A stretch of 64,000 nucleotides of DNA from an uncultured Oscillospiraceae bacterium (GTDB lineage Bacteria; Bacillota; Clostridia; Oscillospirales; Oscillospiraceae): positions 11,013-75,012 of the forward strand of contig CAJUEG010000004.1 in assembly GCA_910584835.1 (NCBI GenBank), read 5' to 3'. Within the stretch, counting starts at the first letter, position 1. Each line of letters starts with the position of its first letter. A program made the translations under genes and the position numbers. This document shows positions 40,602 through 49,780 of the stretch, piece after piece. A model generated the notes under the pieces. It had not been told where the DNA came from and did no database searches. It worked only from the letters and a program-made list of their open reading frames with translations.

Positions 40602-42161
40602 TCACACCAGCCTTTCCGTCAGCTCCAGCCCGTTGAGGAGCCGGATCTTTACTTCCTGTGCCGACACCACTGTGAGCCGCTCCGCCAGCTCCTCGAACAG
40701 CTCGGGCGTGACCTTGGTCTGCCACTGGGCACCATCCAGGTAGTCCAGCATGGCCTCGGTGGACTGGATCTGCTCGTCCCCATCGGCGGCCCCCAGCATC
40801 TTCCGGCGCTCCCGCCGCAGCTCCCGCAGCCTGCGGTTCATCTCGTCGGCCTGGGACAAAGCGAGGGCAGAATCGATGCATCCCTTGCTTTTCAGCCGGA
40901 TGAGCACCAGGTTCTGCCCTGAAATGTTCGCTATTTCTTTGTCGATGTCACTGAGCTTTTGGTTGGAACGCAGCTCCCGTTCCCGCAGCTCACGAAGCTG
41001 ATCCAATAATGGTTGGAGAAGCTCCTGCCCGTGGAGGATCAGCTTGTTGTGCAGGCGGAGAAGGGCGGCGGTGAGGGCCATTTCCATGATCTGCGGAATG
41101 GGGCACTCGTCTTTACTGTCGTTGTGGCGGTTGCAGACCCAATAAACCGTCCCGCGGGCCGTCTTTCTGCGGCAGGCGTAGCCGCAGTGCCCGCAGAAGA
41201 CGTGCCCGCCGAGGACTGCGCCGGATGGCTTGGAACCCCGGTAGAACACTTCCTTCCGGCTGGCAGTCAGCGCCTGCACCCGTTGGAAATCCTCCCGGCT
41301 GATAATGCCGAGGTGGTCGTCCTCCACATGGTATTTGGGCCGTTGGCCCCAGTTGGGTACCTGTCGGATGGGCAGGGTGTCCGTGGCGAAGGTCTTTTGC
41401 CAGTCTGAATCTCCGGTGTAGAAGCAGTTGGACAGGATGTATCTGACCATGAAGCAGTGCCACCGCTCCCGGCCATGGCCGCGTTCAACGCCCGATTCGT
41501 TCAGCCATTTTGTGATATCCGTGTGGCCCTGGCCCTGGAGTGCCAACCCGAAGATGCGGCGGACAACCTCGGCCTCCTCGGGGACGATCTCCGGCTCCAG
41601 CCCGTTCAGCCGGTAGCCGTAGGGCATGGAGGAAGGGGTGAAGATGCCCCGCTCCATCCGCATCCGGACGCTGGTCCTCATATTGCTGGAGTGCCCGGTG
41701 GACTCCATCTGGGCGAAGGCCGCGTAGATGGCGGCGGTCTGCTCTGAGGTGAGCCTGCCGGTGTCGATGTTCTCCTTCTCAAATTGGATGTTGATGCCCA
41801 GGCGCATCAGCTCCCGCATGAAGTGTAGGGTGTCCCTGGTGTTGCGGGCGAACCGGGACATGGACTTGATCAGGATGCGGTCGATCTTCCCGGCGCGGCA
41901 GTCCTCCATCATGCGGTTGAACTCGTCCCGCTTCCGGATGTCCAGACCGGAGATGCCCTCGTCAGCGTAGACGTCAATCAGTTCCCAGTCCGGGTTTTCC
42001 CCGATGTGACGGGTGTAGTAATCCACCTGGGCGAGGTAGGAGTTGAGCTGGTCTGCGGAGTCGCTGCTGACGCGGGCGTAGGCGGCCACACGGAGCTTGG
42101 CCTTCTCCGGGGTGGCCGGGTCGATCACAGTGACCTTTAGGGCTTTGACTTGATTTGCCAT
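40602..42161 (-). CDS. Large serine recombinase (first of three)
   Basis: A 519-aa recombinase. Catalytic serine S32 lies in AAYARVSSDS, and KIDRILIKSMSRFARNTRD carries the conserved arginines. The recombinase domain, a zinc ribbon (CGHCGYACRR ... CNRH) and a coiled coil with Arg/Leu-rich repeats (about 385-470) follow. The ATG at 42161 has AGGAGG nine bases upstream; the frame to 42200 is not used. It heads the recombinase operon, downstream of a SHOCT-like small gene. Distinct in sequence from the 38083 recombinase, so the two probably form hetero-complexes. Confidence 0.94.
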   Translation of the reverse strand: MANQVKALKVTVIDPATPEKAKLRVAAYARVSSDSADQLNSYLAQVDYYTRHIGENPDWELIDVYADEGISGLDIRKRDEFNRMMEDCRAGKIDRILIKSMSRFARNTRDTLHFMRELMRLGINIQFEKENIDTGRLTSEQTAAIYAAFAQMESTGHSSNMRTSVRMRMERGIFTPSSMPYGYRLNGLEPEIVPEEAEVVRRIFGLALQGQGHTDITKWLNESGVERGHGRERWHCFMVRYILSNCFYTGDSDWQKTFATDTLPIRQVPNWGQRPKYHVEDDHLGIISREDFQRVQALTASRKEVFYRGSKPSGAVLGGHVFCGHCGYACRRKTARGTVYWVCNRHNDSKDECPIPQIMEMALTAALLRLHNKLILHGQELLQPLLDQLRELRERELRSNQKLSDIDKEIANISGQNLVLIRLKSKGCIDSALALSQADEMNRRLRELRRERRKMLGAADGDEQIQSTEAMLDYLDGAQWQTKVTPELFEELAERLTVVSAQEVKIRLLNGLELTERLV

Positions 42162-42270
42162 GTGAGGCGTCCTCCTTTCAGCAACGACAATACCACACAA
42201 CCTTGAACAAATCTATTTGGAAATAGCAACGAGAAGCAGGGATAGAAATTGGGCAGTTTACAGCCCAAAA

Positions 42271-42426
42271 TTAAGCCAAAATCAGGGTGGGCCGGAGCTT
42301 TTGTTCCAGCTCCTGGCGGGTGCGGGCCTCCTCGTCGGCGGAGAGAAGCCCCTGCGCCACGAGCTGTTTTAACATTTGCAGGGCGGAGGCGAAGGTGAGG
42401 TTATCAGTGAGTTCGGTTTTAGACAT
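42271..42426 (-). CDS. Small SHOCT-like protein
   Basis: A 51-aa protein from an ATG at 42426 with AGGAGG upstream. It opens MSKTELTDNLTFASALQML and contains the short helix QLVAQGLLSADEEARTRQEL typical of SHOCT-type oligomerisation modules. It is the leader gene of the recombinase operon. Small proteins at this place may act as recombination directionality factors or regulators, but this is inferred only from position. Confidence 0.7.
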   Translation of the reverse strand: MSKTELTDNLTFASALQMLKQLVAQGLLSADEEARTRQELEQKLRPTLILA

Positions 42427-42464
42427 GGTGTGACCTCCTCGTGCAGTTGGTTATTTGATTCCAG

Positions 42465-42503
42465 AAAAACGGAGGCCGCCCAGCTGCGCCGGGCGACCCC
42501 CGT
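42465..42503 (-). terminator. Leader terminator/attenuator before the SHOCT and recombinase genes
   Basis: On the minus strand an imperfect 13-bp GC-rich stem (arms 42469-42481 and 42491-42503, two mismatches) is followed by TTTTTCTGG. It stands about 40 bases upstream of the SHOCT start, so transcription of the recombinases may be controlled by read-through. Confidence 0.6.
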
Positions 42504-42916
42504 GGCATCTGAAATCAAAAACATGAGAATACCCGAAGGACGTTGTATTCCTGTCCTTCGTCTGCCTGTATTTGACACTACTCCCCCAGGCGTGGGCGGC
42601 GGACTGAAACCGCGCTGTGCGCGTCACGGGAATTCCACCCCTCCGAGGATCGCTCCGAGCTGCCCCCATTGATTGAGTCTGTGGCTGGGCAGGAGTACCA
42701 TTGTGTGCTGACGAGGTCATTGCAAAACAGCTTGTCCGCTGTTTCTGGACGGGTGGGTACCGCTCGCCGCCTTATTTGGCCGTCTTTGATGGGGAGAACC
42801 CCACAGGCGGGTCTTGGCGCACCCTCCAGGGTCGCTTGCTCGTCAGGGAACGTATTTCAGTCGCCGGATGTGACCGGGCACGGCCCGGTGTTTTTCAAGG
42901 TGCGGAGGGGGAAAGG

Positions 42917-42957
42917 AAAAGGCCCCCCCACTGTGTAGGCAGCGAGAGGGCCTTTTT
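42917..42957. terminator. Terminator after the sigma-like gene
   Basis: A 9-bp stem (AAAAGGCCC at 42917-42925, GGGCCTTTT at 42948-42956) with T/A runs on both sides, so it can work in both directions. Confidence 0.7.
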
Positions 42958-42964
42958 TACAAGG

Positions 42965-43432
42965 TCATTTGAAAAATTTTTTAATTTTTTTCAATCTCCA
43001 AGAGACAGACTGCTGTGTGCAGCCCCACTTTCGAGCAATTTCCGCTTGGCTGAAACCCTCGAAGGCAAAGAGCGTTAGCAATTCCAAATCTTGAACTGAA
43101 AGCTTGCCCAGCTTTGTGGAGAGATTCGTATCCCCAATGGAGGAGATCCAAGCGTACCGGCCTGAGAAATCCCCCTCGTCAAAAGCGGTGGTGAGCGAAG
43201 AAAACTTTTTGAACAGTGCGCTCTGCTGCCCCTCCACCTCGCCGCTCAAGTATGTATCGGGCAGGGCTTGCGTGTGGTTTTCATAGGTTCGCCGGGAAAG
43301 AAACATTTCCCAATCAAAGATGCGCATTGCGTCAATGGAAGATGGGGACATTCCGGCATCCGAATACTCCTTTTGAAGCCGGTTCCATTCCAAATCGAAC
43401 TGTCTTTTTTCTTTTGCATAGTTAAAACCCAT
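42965..43432 (-). CDS. Sigma-70 region-4-like regulatory protein
   Basis: A 155-aa protein whose C-terminus is a sigma region-4-type helix-turn-helix: LSVQDLELLTLFAFEGFSQA, then EIARKWGCTQQSVSWRLKKI. The N-terminal 90 residues are helical and do not resemble a full sigma region 2. Proteins like this regulate transfer or excision genes in clostridial conjugative elements. AGGAGG lies eight bases before the ATG. It is encoded upstream of the recombinase operon on the same strand and closed by a terminator. Confidence 0.82.
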   Translation of the reverse strand: MGFNYAKEKRQFDLEWNRLQKEYSDAGMSPSSIDAMRIFDWEMFLSRRTYENHTQALPDTYLSGEVEGQQSALFKKFSSLTTAFDEGDFSGRYAWISSIGDTNLSTKLGKLSVQDLELLTLFAFEGFSQAEIARKWGCTQQSVSWRLKKIKKFFK

Positions 43433-43780
43433 GCATATGGCCTCCTGTTCTTCTGAAATCTGGGGTAAACGCTTGATTCAGAAGCCGGAGGGCCCCGGCA
43501 GCGGGGCATGTGGGTTTGGCACCTTTCGTTATCACCCAAAAGAGGGCACTGTCGGATGACAGCGAAAAATGTCGAACAAAAGAAGGACGCAAGCTGTTGA
43601 CCAGTTTGCGTCCTTCTTTCTAAAAATGATGTTAACTTGTAATGACCATTTTTCTTTGAATCACCAATCGGCTGATTCAAATTTACGACAGGGTGCATCG
43701 TGAGAATTGATAATATAATTCAGACTTTTTCACACAGTTTTGAGAATTATTGGTGCGAAATGTGGTCCAAAACAGCCAGA
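43433..43780. other. Gap between glycan operon and sigma-like gene
   Basis: No gene seen. It contains the operon terminator at 43579-43619. This is the left junction between the glycan operon and element backbone; no repeat or att-like sequence was recognised. Confidence 0.55.
43579..43619. terminator. Terminator of the glycan-utilisation operon
   Basis: An 18-bp stem with one G-U pair (43579-43596 with 43602-43619) and a 5-base loop; A and T runs on either side allow both directions. It lies about 160 bases beyond the last operon gene. Confidence 0.8.
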
Positions 43781-45460
43781 CTATTTTTGCTTTCTCTGCT
43801 TTTTCAAATATTTTTGATTTTCCACCTCAAAATCGAGTCCTTTTCTGGCACAGTGTTCCTTTAGGTCTTGGATACGATCTTCTTCATGACGGCGCTCGGC
43901 CTCCTCCTGCTCTCTGCGATCCAGCTCCTCGGGTTCGATCCACTCCTCACCCCGGGCCAGCGCCGCGTCCTTTTCCCGCTGGCGCAGCGTGGCGTTGATA
44001 GCTGGCAGCTTCTTCTCAATATCCACGAAGGGGAGCAGAATTACAAATGCGGTCGCCACGATGATATCGGTCAGATAGAACGCACCGGACATAAAGCCGA
44101 GAACAGATGCGTTGGGGACAAGTCCCTGCACATCAACAAAGCCCAGCTTCAAAATGCTGGCCTCATACCCGCCCGCAAAGGGGGCAGTGATAGCCGTCTG
44201 TACGGCCACAATAATCGCTGCGCCCAACAGGCCCTCCAGCCGCAGGCCGGAATCACACTCTACGCTGTCGTAAGCGTAGCAGAGCAGAGTGGCAAACACA
44301 TAGGCATTGGGAAGATAGCCCAACTGCCGGAGGAAACCAGCGGCAAGGGCGATGGGCACATTGGACGCAAACGCCCAGCCAAGGATGCTGCCAATTAAGA
44401 CGCAGCCATATCCGGCAACCGTTATATTTTTGATGCCTATTTTCTTTGCCAGTGGGTAGATGGCAAAAGCGCCGATTCCCAAAGGAATGCCGGTAACTAC
44501 CTGATAAATGGTAAACATCATGGGATTATCCATGCCGCCGAGCAGAAATTTGATGTAGAAGTACTGGACGTTTCCACCCTTGAAGTTGTCCGCAACGCTG
44601 ATCAGGGTGGCCAGAACAGTCAAAATCACAAAATATTTGTTGGTGAACAGTGCCTTCATCTGCTGGCGCAGAGGGATCGAACTCGTTTCCTCCAGTTCAT
44701 GCTCATGGGCCACGTCCTCCGTGATGCGTTCCCTTGTGTAGAAGTATTCCAAAAGCAGCAGAGGAATGGCGATGATCGAGAGGATGGCCATCAGCAGGGG
44801 ATAGCCGTTGATGTCATGCTCCAGCCACATGGGAAGGACGACCATGGAGACCATCATGCCGATGAGAATGCCGGAAATGAGGGTCCAGCACAGCTGGCGG
44901 ACAAATTTCAGCCGCATCTTTTCCGAAGGGCTACGGGAGGTCAAAGACACGATGGTGTCCTTAAACACAAAGAAATAGCTGGAGCCAATCGTGTGGTAGC
45001 AGATGAGCAGAAAGAAGAAATAGTACCAGTAGTTCTCGCCCAGCCCGTTTTGCCCAGGAAACAGAAAAATCAAAGCGCCCACCGCAATGGAAACAAATCC
45101 GAAGATCAGATACCAAGGCCGCATCCGGCCCTGGCGGGACTTCGTATGCTGTACCAGCCAGCCGTTCAGCAGCCCCGTTCCCATGGCCAGGATTTTGGCG
45201 GCAGTCATCACCACCTCATAGCGGCCACCCATGACTTGGATCATCTCCACATTGCCCACGCCATACAGTGCGCCGGTCTGCTGGGTGAAGAACTTTTCCA
45301 CGAGGGCGGCGATAGTGTTTACGATCAATATCATACCCAGCGGCCCCAGCAGATGACCAAAGATCAACTCTTTTCTGGACACTGAGCGGGTGGTCGCTCT
45401 GGAATTCATGAACTTCTTTTCAAACGGCCCATGACGGAGCAGCGTGATCTCCTGTTTCAT
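43781..45460 (-). CDS. GPH-family (MelB-type) sugar symporter, second copy
   Basis: A 559-aa polytopic protein with about twelve membrane segments. Family features include RMRPWYLIFG after the third segment and the central loop before LFTNKYFVIL. The C-terminal tail (about 495-559) is long, highly charged and probably helical. These carriers import glycosides with Na+ or H+. It is the last gene of the operon and its ATG overlaps the GH43 stop by four bases (ATGA), with AGGAGG upstream. The product should import oligosaccharides for the intracellular glycosidases encoded before it. Confidence 0.9.
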   Translation of the reverse strand: MKQEITLLRHGPFEKKFMNSRATTRSVSRKELIFGHLLGPLGMILIVNTIAALVEKFFTQQTGALYGVGNVEMIQVMGGRYEVVMTAAKILAMGTGLLNGWLVQHTKSRQGRMRPWYLIFGFVSIAVGALIFLFPGQNGLGENYWYYFFFLLICYHTIGSSYFFVFKDTIVSLTSRSPSEKMRLKFVRQLCWTLISGILIGMMVSMVVLPMWLEHDINGYPLLMAILSIIAIPLLLLEYFYTRERITEDVAHEHELEETSSIPLRQQMKALFTNKYFVILTVLATLISVADNFKGGNVQYFYIKFLLGGMDNPMMFTIYQVVTGIPLGIGAFAIYPLAKKIGIKNITVAGYGCVLIGSILGWAFASNVPIALAAGFLRQLGYLPNAYVFATLLCYAYDSVECDSGLRLEGLLGAAIIVAVQTAITAPFAGGYEASILKLGFVDVQGLVPNASVLGFMSGAFYLTDIIVATAFVILLPFVDIEKKLPAINATLRQREKDAALARGEEWIEPEELDRREQEEAERRHEEDRIQDLKEHCARKGLDFEVENQKYLKKQRKQK

Positions 45461-47304
45461 ATTGGTGTACCTCCTTCTGTTTCCTGTCGACAGCGTAATG
45501 CTTCAACGGTTCCCTCGGTTATCCCGTTCTCATTGAACGCATCTACGCGGACGTAATACTCCTGGCCCTTAACCAGCGCACCGATTCGCTTATCGCTGAC
45601 CTTCGTACCCATGGCCATATAGCTGTGGTATAGCTGCTCGGGCGTATTCCCCCATAAGATGTTATAGCCAACCACATCCGGGGCCTCGCCAGTGGAAACA
45701 ACAAAATCCAATGGGCCAGAACGGGTGACGGACGCTTCAGCGGGCTTCGGCTTATCCCCGTTTCCTTTGCCGAACACGCGCAGGCCAGAGATGCACGGCG
45801 CTGCACCATAGGGAACCGCATAAATAGTCAACCGAACATAGCGGGCGCATACGCCGCTGCCGCTTACCGCAAGGTCATGGCTCAAATCGGTATCCGCATC
45901 CCGCTTGTCCGCCAGAACCTCCCAGACGTTTCCGTCTGTGGAATACTCCAGCAGCCATCTTGTCGGCTGGATTTCACGGTCGATATACCGTGCCATATCC
46001 GGACCGCTGACCAGCTCGCCGGGACAGGGGATCTGTTCGCCGGGATCATCTGCGAAATTGATCTGCACCGCATGGACTGTCATCGCTTCACCCAAATCCA
46101 CGCAGAGCCACGCCCCCGGTACTGGGGATTCCGCCCGCCACCATGTCTGGACGTTCTCGTCCACGGCGTTTTCCGACCCCTTGCCCACCGCATGGGGAGA
46201 AGACGTTGTTGCTTTCTCATAACTCAGAAGATACCAATCCGGCTCCCGCCAGGGATCGCTCCGCATTGCGTCAACGGCTATGGGCCAGTCGCCGTACCGC
46301 TGGTTGCAGAACAAATTTCCTTCCGCATCAAAGCCAGCGGGCCACAGGCCCACCCGGCGTTCAAACACATGGTTGACGCTGATGCGCATGGTGGCGGTGT
46401 GCCACCACTGTCCGTTCTGATCCAGCAGCGTGGAACCGTGGCCCGCGCCTGGGATAAAACCGCCCGGTTTATAGGAGTACGGGTTGCTCTTTGCCAGATG
46501 GAACGGCCCCAGCGGGTGATCGGATATGTAAACGCCGTCCGCATATACATTAAGTTCCGCGCCAGGGCAGGCGTACTGCAAATAATAACGCCCATTTGCT
46601 TTTGTCATCCACGCCCCCTCGATATAGGGCATCCCGGCAAAGGTGGCCCGGATCATGGCCCGGTTTTCCTCCGGAATCTGTTCGGCGCTTTTCCCGCAGT
46701 TATCCAGAAACTCCTGGAACAGCCTGTCGATTTCTTCCTCTGTCCGGGGATTCTCGCTGTTATCATCCCCAAAACGCTCATAGCCGTTTTCTCCGGGATT
46801 TCCCCATATCAGCGGAATTCTATCGGACTTTGGCCGCATACTCTCCCGATCCAGCTCCACACCCCAGATGGGGGTGGAGTTGGCGCAGCCCCAGTAGAAA
46901 TACAGCCGACCGTCATCGTCCAGAAACAGATTGGGGTCCCAATAGTCAAAGCTGCCCTTGATTTCCTCATATGGGCCGTGTATCGGGTCCTTCGTCCGAT
47001 AAAAGCTGCAAGGGACGCCGCGGTTGGAGGCGGTAAAGTACAGCCAGTCCCCCATCACACGCACATCCGGGGCATAGTCATAAATGGGCATATTCTCCGG
47101 CAGGGGGACGCGCTCCCACTCAGCCAAATCATCGGATACCCATATCGCCCCGCTCATGGACGCAAAAAGGTAGTACTTTCCCTTGAACAGCACCAGGGAG
47201 GGATCCGCTGCTTCCCGGTTGACGGACAGCCGGTACTGATCCCTCGGGTCTGTTTTGAACTGGTAAGCGTATGGCACATTGATGGGATTGCAGAAATACT
47301 TCAT
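45457..47304 (-). CDS. GH43-type glycosidase with discoidin-like and FnIII domains
   Basis: A 615-aa protein. The five-bladed propeller domain (about 1-370) shows the three catalytic acids of the family: AADPSL (D34), SFDYWDPNLF (pKa-modulating Asp) and PYIEGAWM (general acid Glu). An F5/8 type C-like sugar-binding domain (about 375-520) and an FnIII-like domain (about 530-610) follow. No signal peptide, so cytoplasmic. GH43 enzymes remove arabinose, xylose or galactose units. The ATG at 47304 has GGAGGT upstream and overlaps the GH3 stop by four bases. Confidence 0.9.
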   Translation of the reverse strand: MKYFCNPINVPYAYQFKTDPRDQYRLSVNREAADPSLVLFKGKYYLFASMSGAIWVSDDLAEWERVPLPENMPIYDYAPDVRVMGDWLYFTASNRGVPCSFYRTKDPIHGPYEEIKGSFDYWDPNLFLDDDGRLYFYWGCANSTPIWGVELDRESMRPKSDRIPLIWGNPGENGYERFGDDNSENPRTEEEIDRLFQEFLDNCGKSAEQIPEENRAMIRATFAGMPYIEGAWMTKANGRYYLQYACPGAELNVYADGVYISDHPLGPFHLAKSNPYSYKPGGFIPGAGHGSTLLDQNGQWWHTATMRISVNHVFERRVGLWPAGFDAEGNLFCNQRYGDWPIAVDAMRSDPWREPDWYLLSYEKATTSSPHAVGKGSENAVDENVQTWWRAESPVPGAWLCVDLGEAMTVHAVQINFADDPGEQIPCPGELVSGPDMARYIDREIQPTRWLLEYSTDGNVWEVLADKRDADTDLSHDLAVSGSGVCARYVRLTIYAVPYGAAPCISGLRVFGKGNGDKPKPAEASVTRSGPLDFVVSTGEAPDVVGYNILWGNTPEQLYHSYMAMGTKVSDKRIGALVKGQEYYVRVDAFNENGITEGTVEALRCRQETEGGTPI

Positions 47305-49727
47305 GCTCTGACCTCCGCTATGGCACACATTTTTCTCTCACGGCCATTGATCCAGGCATCCTCAGTGACCTGGATCGTATCGGAAACGCGGATGTCCACG
47401 GAAGAAGCACCGACCCTGACCTCAAAGGCACCCTTCTCGATCTTCCAGCGCATATCCTTGTCCAGAAAAGCCATCTGCGAGGAATCCACGGTAAAGACGA
47501 CTGTTTTAGCCTCTCCCGGCTTCAGGTGGAGCCGTTTGAAGCCCGCCAGCTCCTGCACCGGCCTTGTCCTGGACGCATAGCAGTCCGATAAATACAGCTG
47601 TATTACCTCGTCCCCGGCAGTTTTCCCCACGTTTCGGATCTCCACCGATACTTCAAACGGCTCATCCGGCGCGACCTCGCGGCTGGAAAGCCGGAGCCGG
47701 TCATATTGAAATTCAGTGTAGGACAGGCCGAAACCGAAGGGATACCTGGGCGTATGAGGGAGATCCACATAGTTGGTAAAGCCGATGCTTTCCCCCTGAT
47801 GGTTGCAGGAACCCCAGGGATGGTTGTAATACACCGGGATCTGTCCCGTGTGGTAAGCAACGGAAACAGGTAGTTTCCCACCGGGGGCACACTTTCCGGC
47901 CAGGGTATCCGCAACCGCGCCGCCAGCCTCCTCTCCGGGGGTCCAGGCTTCCAGAATAGCATTCAGGTATTGATCCGCCGCATCGCTGGAGATAGGCCGT
48001 CCGTCAAAGTGGACACCGACCAGGGGTTTGCCTAACTTTGCCGCTTCTTGAATAAAGGCGTCCTGACAAGGGGGAAGATTGATACAGGAACCGTCAATGC
48101 CCTCGCCCATGGAGGCGATGGAGCAGGTCCCGTATTTGCCGCCCAGCGTGAGGATGACTACATCGGCATCCCGCGCAATGTCCAGGGCTTCGTCAAACCC
48201 GGAACAGTCCTCACCTGCAATGGGATAACCATAAGCGTAAGTGATTTCGGTGTTCGGCATGGCCGTCCGCAGTGCGGCCAGCAGGGAGGGACAGTCCGGC
48301 TTCTGGCGGTGCAGGATGGGGTCAAACTCCTCCGTCAAATCCGACTGGATGTTCGTCCCTGGCACCGTTTTGATCTCCTTGCCGGACACATTCTCAATTC
48401 CCGCTACACCGGCAATGGAGTTCGCCACAGCGTAGGTAGATTCCATCATAGACAGATGCGTATAGCCGCCGAAGAACATCCGAGCGTTGTCGCCGTGGGG
48501 GCCGACCAGGGCAATTTTCTTTACTTTCCCGACATCCAGCGGCAGCACACCGTCATTTTTCAAGAGGACGAGGGCCTCCTGGGCCGACTGCCTTGTGAGC
48601 TGCCGCGCTTTGCCACCGTTGGAAAAAATCTTCCGCAGCGGTTCGCCCTCCATGGCAAACGGGTGTTCAAACAATCCCATACGGAATTTGGCTGTCAGAA
48701 TCCGCACAACTGCCCTGTCCAGCAGCCGCATATCCGCTTGGCCGCTTTCAAACAGAGCCCGCAGCCCATCACCGTATCCAGCAGGGCTGGGCATCTCAAT
48801 GTCCATCCCGGCTTTCAGTGCCATCTGTCCGGCCTCCGCCATAGTTTCACCAATATGCTGCACCGTATGGCTGTTTCCAACACCGCCGTAGTCGCTGACA
48901 CATAGGCCATCAAACCCCATGTCCTCCCGGAGCAGCTTTGTCAGAAGCTCCTCCGACACGGAGACAGGTTCCCCGTTGATGGAGCAGTAGCAGGGCATGA
49001 TCCCCTTTAGTCCCTCCTGGATCGCGGCCTGGAATGGCTTCCCGTAGATTTCCCATAACAGTCGCTCCGGCGTATCGCTGTGGGTTCCGTGGATGCCGCC
49101 CTGGGAGTTGTGAAAGGCCAGGAAGTGCTTAGCCACGCTCTCCGGCGTCCTGCCGCCAATATGGGTATTCTGTACCCCTCGCACGTAGGCCGCACCCAGG
49201 GTGGCGGCTAACGTGGGGTCCTCGCCGTAAGTTTCCCCCTGTCGTCCCATGCGGGAATCCCTGGAGATGTCCAGCACAGGGGCCAGGATGTGCGTGATCC
49301 CGCAGGCGGCTTCCTGCGTGGCCACAGCAGCGCCGATCTCCTCCTCCAACTCTGGGTGAAACCCGGAACCCCTGGCAATCCCCGAGGGAAAGCTGGTGGA
49401 ATCCTGGATAAACGCGCCACACAGCCCCTCCATATGGAAAATGGCCGGGATGTGGTGGGGGCTGTTGTCCATCACAATTTGCTGCACGGTTCGCTGCCAG
49501 TTTGTTGCGGCTTCCAACGTCTCGATCCGGCGCATTTCCAAGGTGCTGACTTCCCCGATGCCGAAACGGGTACGGGCCGAAATCCAGTCCATGTCTTGGT
49601 AGACGGTATCAAAGGGGAATACGCAGTTGATCTGCGCCATTTTTTCATCCAGTGTCAATTCATGGAGGAGCAGACGCGCCCGCTCCTCCGGGGCAAGCTC
49701 TTGGTTAAGATAACTGTTCAAGGTCAT
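47301..49727 (-). CDS. GH3 beta-glycosidase (standard domain order)
   Basis: An 808-aa enzyme. The N-terminal TIM barrel carries the nucleophile D279 (GLCVSDYGGV), and GRQGETYGEDP and KHFLAFHN are substrate-site blocks. A C-terminal alpha/beta sandwich and an FnIII-like domain (about 670-780) complete the usual layout. No signal peptide. Likely a beta-glucosidase or beta-xylosidase acting on imported oligosaccharides. I chose the ATG at 49727 although GTGAGG stands only three bases before it; a GTG at 49736 is an alternative. Confidence 0.93.
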   Translation of the reverse strand: MTLNSYLNQELAPEERARLLLHELTLDEKMAQINCVFPFDTVYQDMDWISARTRFGIGEVSTLEMRRIETLEAATNWQRTVQQIVMDNSPHHIPAIFHMEGLCGAFIQDSTSFPSGIARGSGFHPELEEEIGAAVATQEAACGITHILAPVLDISRDSRMGRQGETYGEDPTLAATLGAAYVRGVQNTHIGGRTPESVAKHFLAFHNSQGGIHGTHSDTPERLLWEIYGKPFQAAIQEGLKGIMPCYCSINGEPVSVSEELLTKLLREDMGFDGLCVSDYGGVGNSHTVQHIGETMAEAGQMALKAGMDIEMPSPAGYGDGLRALFESGQADMRLLDRAVVRILTAKFRMGLFEHPFAMEGEPLRKIFSNGGKARQLTRQSAQEALVLLKNDGVLPLDVGKVKKIALVGPHGDNARMFFGGYTHLSMMESTYAVANSIAGVAGIENVSGKEIKTVPGTNIQSDLTEEFDPILHRQKPDCPSLLAALRTAMPNTEITYAYGYPIAGEDCSGFDEALDIARDADVVILTLGGKYGTCSIASMGEGIDGSCINLPPCQDAFIQEAAKLGKPLVGVHFDGRPISSDAADQYLNAILEAWTPGEEAGGAVADTLAGKCAPGGKLPVSVAYHTGQIPVYYNHPWGSCNHQGESIGFTNYVDLPHTPRYPFGFGLSYTEFQYDRLRLSSREVAPDEPFEVSVEIRNVGKTAGDEVIQLYLSDCYASRTRPVQELAGFKRLHLKPGEAKTVVFTVDSSQMAFLDKDMRWKIEKGAFEVRVGASSVDIRVSDTIQVTEDAWINGRERKMCAIAEVRA

Positions 49728-49780
49728 GTGCCTCACTTTCTGTTTGAAAGGAATATATCACGCAAAGTTACTCGCTGAAT

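Larger units (their letters stand above)
42427..42964. other. Leader region of the recombinase operon (538 bases, no gene)
   Basis: No credible gene. It holds a leader terminator (42465-42503), an 8-base inverted repeat CGAAGGAC/GTCCTTCG (42534-42541, 42553-42560) and the sigma-gene terminator (42917-42957). The recombinase operon promoter should lie here; no clear -35/-10 pair was found. Confidence 0.6.

Noticed and set aside
42534..42560. The 8-base inverted repeat CGAAGGAC/GTCCTTCG as an element att core
   Set aside because: There is no second copy in the window to pair with it and no gene end at the site; an operator or small hairpin is equally likely.
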